From: Baylisascaris procyonis
Taxonomy: Eukaryota > Nematoda > Chromadorea > Rhabditida > Ascarididae
DNA length: 64,000 nt
Reading direction: 5' to 3'
Assembly: GCA_037389465.1 (NCBI GenBank)
Contig: JAZARR010000223.1
Coordinates: 248,001-312,000, forward strand
Both the position numbers and the translations under genes were made by a program. The notes under the pieces were generated by a model, which saw only the letters and a list, made by a program, of their open reading frames with translations, was not told the DNA's origin and did no database searches. Positions 61,162-64,000 of this stretch are shown here, one piece after another (positions within the stretch are counted from its first letter, which is position 1; each line of letters begins with the position of its first letter).

Positions 61162-62098
61162 GTAACCAACTTTAGTGGTTATGCGTCACGTTTGAGTTGC
61201 AATGAAGCTGGACAGTCTCCTTGAATAACAACAAGTGCCAAGCAAAGTCTTTTTAGTTATGGGGAGGAGAAATGTGTAAGGTGGTGGCAAATTCTCGTCC
61301 TTGAGTGAATAAATCAATAGGAGCGGTAGTTTGTGAGGGTTAGTAGAGTCTTAAGTCGTTCGCTATAAGATTTTGTTAGTACTTTAAAAACAATTAGACC
61401 ACCATGTCACAATATAGATACACAACAATTTTAAGCTGGAAAGTATAGTGGCATTTCCTTCGTTCCCTTAGCACCAAATAGTAGAGCTATGGGCTGCTGC
61501 TGTTGTTGCCGAATTTGTTAGCACTTTATACTGAATGTTCTCCTAATTTAACGTGTAACTGATTTGAGTGATCATTTACATGTAAGGGTATTTCATTCCC
61601 AGTCGAACGTTTAGAAAGTAATGGGAAAAGTTATTGCCAATTAAATATGCAGACAAAATTGGCATTTAAATATGAATGTAACACAAAAACACGGTGTCCT
61701 CCGTTAGCTACTATACTATGATCATCTAACTCAAGTTTCAGAAAACTATATGCACTACTAGAGGTTTATTTTTAATCGTCTAGAATAGTGAAGATTATCG
61801 GATCCAAGCTTTCAATGAATAAAACATTTTCAAAGGTTTTTGAAGGATTTCAAAATTGTTATTCCCGTCTAAAATGAGTACCATTTTATACTTTGTAACC
61901 CCTCTCCCTTGCTCGTCTAAGTTTTTCGAGCTGTCTTTTTTTTTTTCAAAACCCAGTAGGTGACGTCCGCTCTACTACTTCCCACTCTTACCAATAATAT
62001 ATCTATGCTACCCTTATGTTGTATTGTGGGAATTTTCTTGAATGTTTGAAACGCAAAGTGAGGTATACGGAGACAGTATCTCACCTGAATAGTTACAG

Positions 62099-62334
62099 AG
62101 GCACCATCACCATTATATGATGCATCGACAACTCAGATCCAGATAACCGATGTGAAATGTAACGAAGGTGAGCCGTCACAATTTGGACGCCCTTGTTGCG
62201 CCAACAAATGACTCTCATCTCGTCGCCATTTGATATCGCAGTGGACAGCCGCTTGCACACGGCCCCAATAAACCATTTCTCGGGACTTTAGCTTTTCCAC
62301 TCTGGATATCGGCTACACAATCCTCGAAGATCAG
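62099..62334 (+). pseudogene. kettin-like Ig domain with frameshifts and stop
   Basis: ASTTQIQITDVKCNEGEPSQ is in frame first, then VAPTNDSHLVAI-stop-YRSGQPLAHG in a second frame, with TGA where the conserved Trp should be, then DFSFSTLDIGYTILEDQ in a third. Flanked by good splice sites (GTTACAG and CAG/GTGAGC). Confidence 0.7.
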
Positions 62335-62682
62335 GTGAGCGATAACGGTCACTGTTTTAGCGGCTGTTTAATTTATGATGCAGGGCAGTTGCTATAATGA
62401 AAACTTCAATATCTCTTTTTTTCTTACATGCTGTTGAGTCGACTAACCCCTTTCAATTCGAAGGTGCACATACAATTGCATAAATGTGGTGGATTCATGA
62501 GTTTTTAGATAAATTTTATGTGACGATAAGCAGTGAATTCTTTGTTCCTTCACAATCACCATATTTCCAAGTTCTCTTGCATGAAGTCTACTGACCGTAA
62601 TATTTTGAGAGTGGCTTAATGCAACAGGAGGATATTTATAGTAAACGTTATGAGGAATTAATACGCTTATGATTATTTTTAG

Positions 62683-62814
62683 TGTGTATATCAACTATGT
62701 GTTACCAACCAAATCGGTGAGGCACTATCGAGTGCAATATTGAAGTCTCATGACAAAGACGCAATTCTTGGAGATAACGCAGCATGAAGAATCATGGCGT
62801 GGCGTAGAATTCAG
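62683..62814 (+). pseudogene. kettin-like Ig end plus linker, disrupted
   Basis: Continues in phase after 62334: TNQIGEALSSAILKSHDKDA is open, then ILGDN. The linker (QHEESWR-like) then drops out of frame by one base and meets TGA. About five further inserted bases restore the frame just before the CAG/GTACGT donor. Confidence 0.65.
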
Positions 62815-63473
62815 GTACGTCTTCCACTGATGTTTAGTTTCGATGTATCGAGTCGTAGAAACTTACTTTATTTATTCTAGCTTTTAGCTTAGTCATTGAT
62901 GAGCCAAATGAAATCTGCACTTGCACACAAGAACGTAAAATTGAATAAAAGTAGTTTGAAATTGAAAGCGTGCTATTGAACATTTGAGTGGTCTAAAGAA
63001 AGCGTCATTATACCCGGGATATAAGTTGTTTTGGCATCATTAATTTGGTTATACTCTGCTCGTTCGTATAAAACTAGCTTAATATCGCTAACATTGTACA
63101 ATGCCTATAAGCAAACATCTTGCTGCTTAAACATATCGAAACATCCACTTGCCCAGCATGGCAAGTGCTTTTTGTAGTCGATATGACGCTGACCTGCTCT
63201 ACTAAATATTGCTCTCGTTATAATAGCTTTACCCACCTTAAGATAGCACATGAAGCATCATGCGTTTGAATCGAGCTTCTCTTCAAGTGTTGAGCCTGCT
63301 TCATTTTCATTCTCTTCAGTACAATTGACTATTTTAGTCATCCCTGTAAGTATTCCATCTGAGCAGACAGGAAATGAACCCAATCCTTTCAAGTGTAAGT
63401 AACCTTTCCAAGAAACAGTCATCAAATGATTCACATTAAATCACATTGAATCTAATTAGTATTTCTGCTGCAG

Positions 63474-63583
63474 CCACAGCGGCCGTACTCGGCCAGACAC
63501 ATCATCCGACTAGCGTGGCTCGGATCAAGGAGATCGAAGCACCGAAGATCGCACTTGCTGAGAGTCCTGAATTGAAAAAAGAG
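63474..63583 (+). CDS. kettin-like linker exon (open)
   Basis: Acceptor TCTGCTGCAG and donor GAG/GTTAGC. The product includes AAVLGQTHHPTSVARIKEIE, the classic inter-Ig linker (PTS-ARI-E-EAP). Intact and phase 0 at its end, it joins the next segment. Confidence 0.7.
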
Positions 63584-63944
63584 GTTAGCAGATCATTTCA
63601 GAAATACTGTACTTAGATACTTCTGAAATAACATTCTTTTCTTGCTGTTTGAAAGACTTTAAGTTGCGCGCTTTTGTTTTTTTCTGGCTAGAGGAGTCAA
63701 GGAAAAAGGAATTTGCCGGATGCATGGTTCGATTTCGGACACTGATTAGGCAATCTTATACGTTCCTAAAAATAATGTGAGAGAATGATCGACTAACTGA
63801 ACTTCGATAAATCACTCACTCCTACTTTAAAATGCATCATTTCTGTACGCTAAAAAGTGTTTATTTAATGCAGTTTAGCAGCGCACATTGAATATTCTAT
63901 TGGCCTTTGCCGGAACAACAAACTCTACGAAAAAATGCTTTCAG

Positions 63945-64000
63945 GTGATAAGATTTATAAAGCCATTGAGCGACAAACAAATAGTTTACGTAACAGAAGG
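63945..64000 (+). CDS. start of next kettin-like Ig domain (truncated by window end)
   Basis: After ATGCTTTCAG, phase 0: VIRFIKPLSDKQIVYVTEG, the first strands of an I-set domain. Open to the last base of the window. Confidence 0.65.
   Translation, partial: MIRFIKPLSDKQIVYVTE

Larger units (their letters stand above)
59903..64000 (+). pseudogene. ketn-1: kettin-like (titin-family) Ig-repeat gene region, disrupted in part, runs off the window
   Basis: Kettin is an actin-binding sarcomeric protein made of Ig domains separated by short linkers. Seven segments on the + strand follow that pattern in order: 59903-60116, 60330-60463, 60987-61161, 62099-62334, 62683-62814, 63474-63583 and 63945 onward. 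Ig hallmarks are FEATFEPINDPPMAVVW, RNGQPLSANQFIKTRSELGW, STLDIGYTILEDQ and TNQIGEALSSAIL. Linker hallmarks are KDAILGD and THHPTSVARIKEIEAPK. At least two substitution-type stops and several frameshifts break the middle segments, while the first and last segments are open. Either an old copy is decaying, or a real gene starts downstream with dead 5' repeats, or the assembly is poor here. The family call is firm; kettin rather than another titin-like protein is likely, from the linkers. Confidence 0.7.

Overview
The window reads as nuclear DNA of a nematode. It is AT-rich, its genes are split by many introns with short pyrimidine-rich TTTCAG-type acceptors, and most genes have an AG acceptor within about 45 bases of the start codon, as expected for spliced-leader trans-splicing. 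The SUMO protein is close to the Caenorhabditis SMO-1 sequence as I recall it. Introns reach 3.9 kb and repeats are abundant, which suggests a non-Caenorhabditis, possibly parasitic, species; I cannot name it.

Every convincing protein gene lies on the + strand. 1-2.2 kb: one exon that looks like the 3' end of an unidentified upstream gene. 4.0-29.4 kb: a 25-exon DEPDC5/Iml1 gene (GATOR1 subunit) whose exon phases all join. Its intron 1 carries an antisense CR1-like LINE relic, intron 9 a 3.4 kb repeat module, and intron 18 an antisense tRNA-Leu(UAG). 31.0-35.9 kb: seven-exon GPN3, a GPN-loop GTPase. 36.6-40.1 kb: second copy of the repeat module. 40.4-42.0 kb: three-exon SUMO. 43.4-48.9 kb: five-exon MRPS18A (mitochondrial ribosomal protein), whose first intron appears to be GC-AG. 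51.0-52.9 kb: partial third copy of the repeat. 51.6-58.8 kb: several isolated exon-like pieces I cannot assign. 59.9-64.0 kb: kettin-like (titin-family) immunoglobulin-repeat exons, several broken by stops and frameshifts, the last two open and running off the window end.

The genes do not form one pathway: TORC1 control (DEPDC5), RNA polymerase assembly (GPN3), SUMO conjugation, mitochondrial translation and sarcomere structure. Their shared orientation is notable, but the 1.4-4.5 kb spacing is wide for a classical operon. The most unusual content is the modular repeat (22-bp minisatellite plus a block with a conserved TATA element) in three places, the partly decayed kettin region, and a strong bias for poly-G tracts on the transcribed-sense strand.
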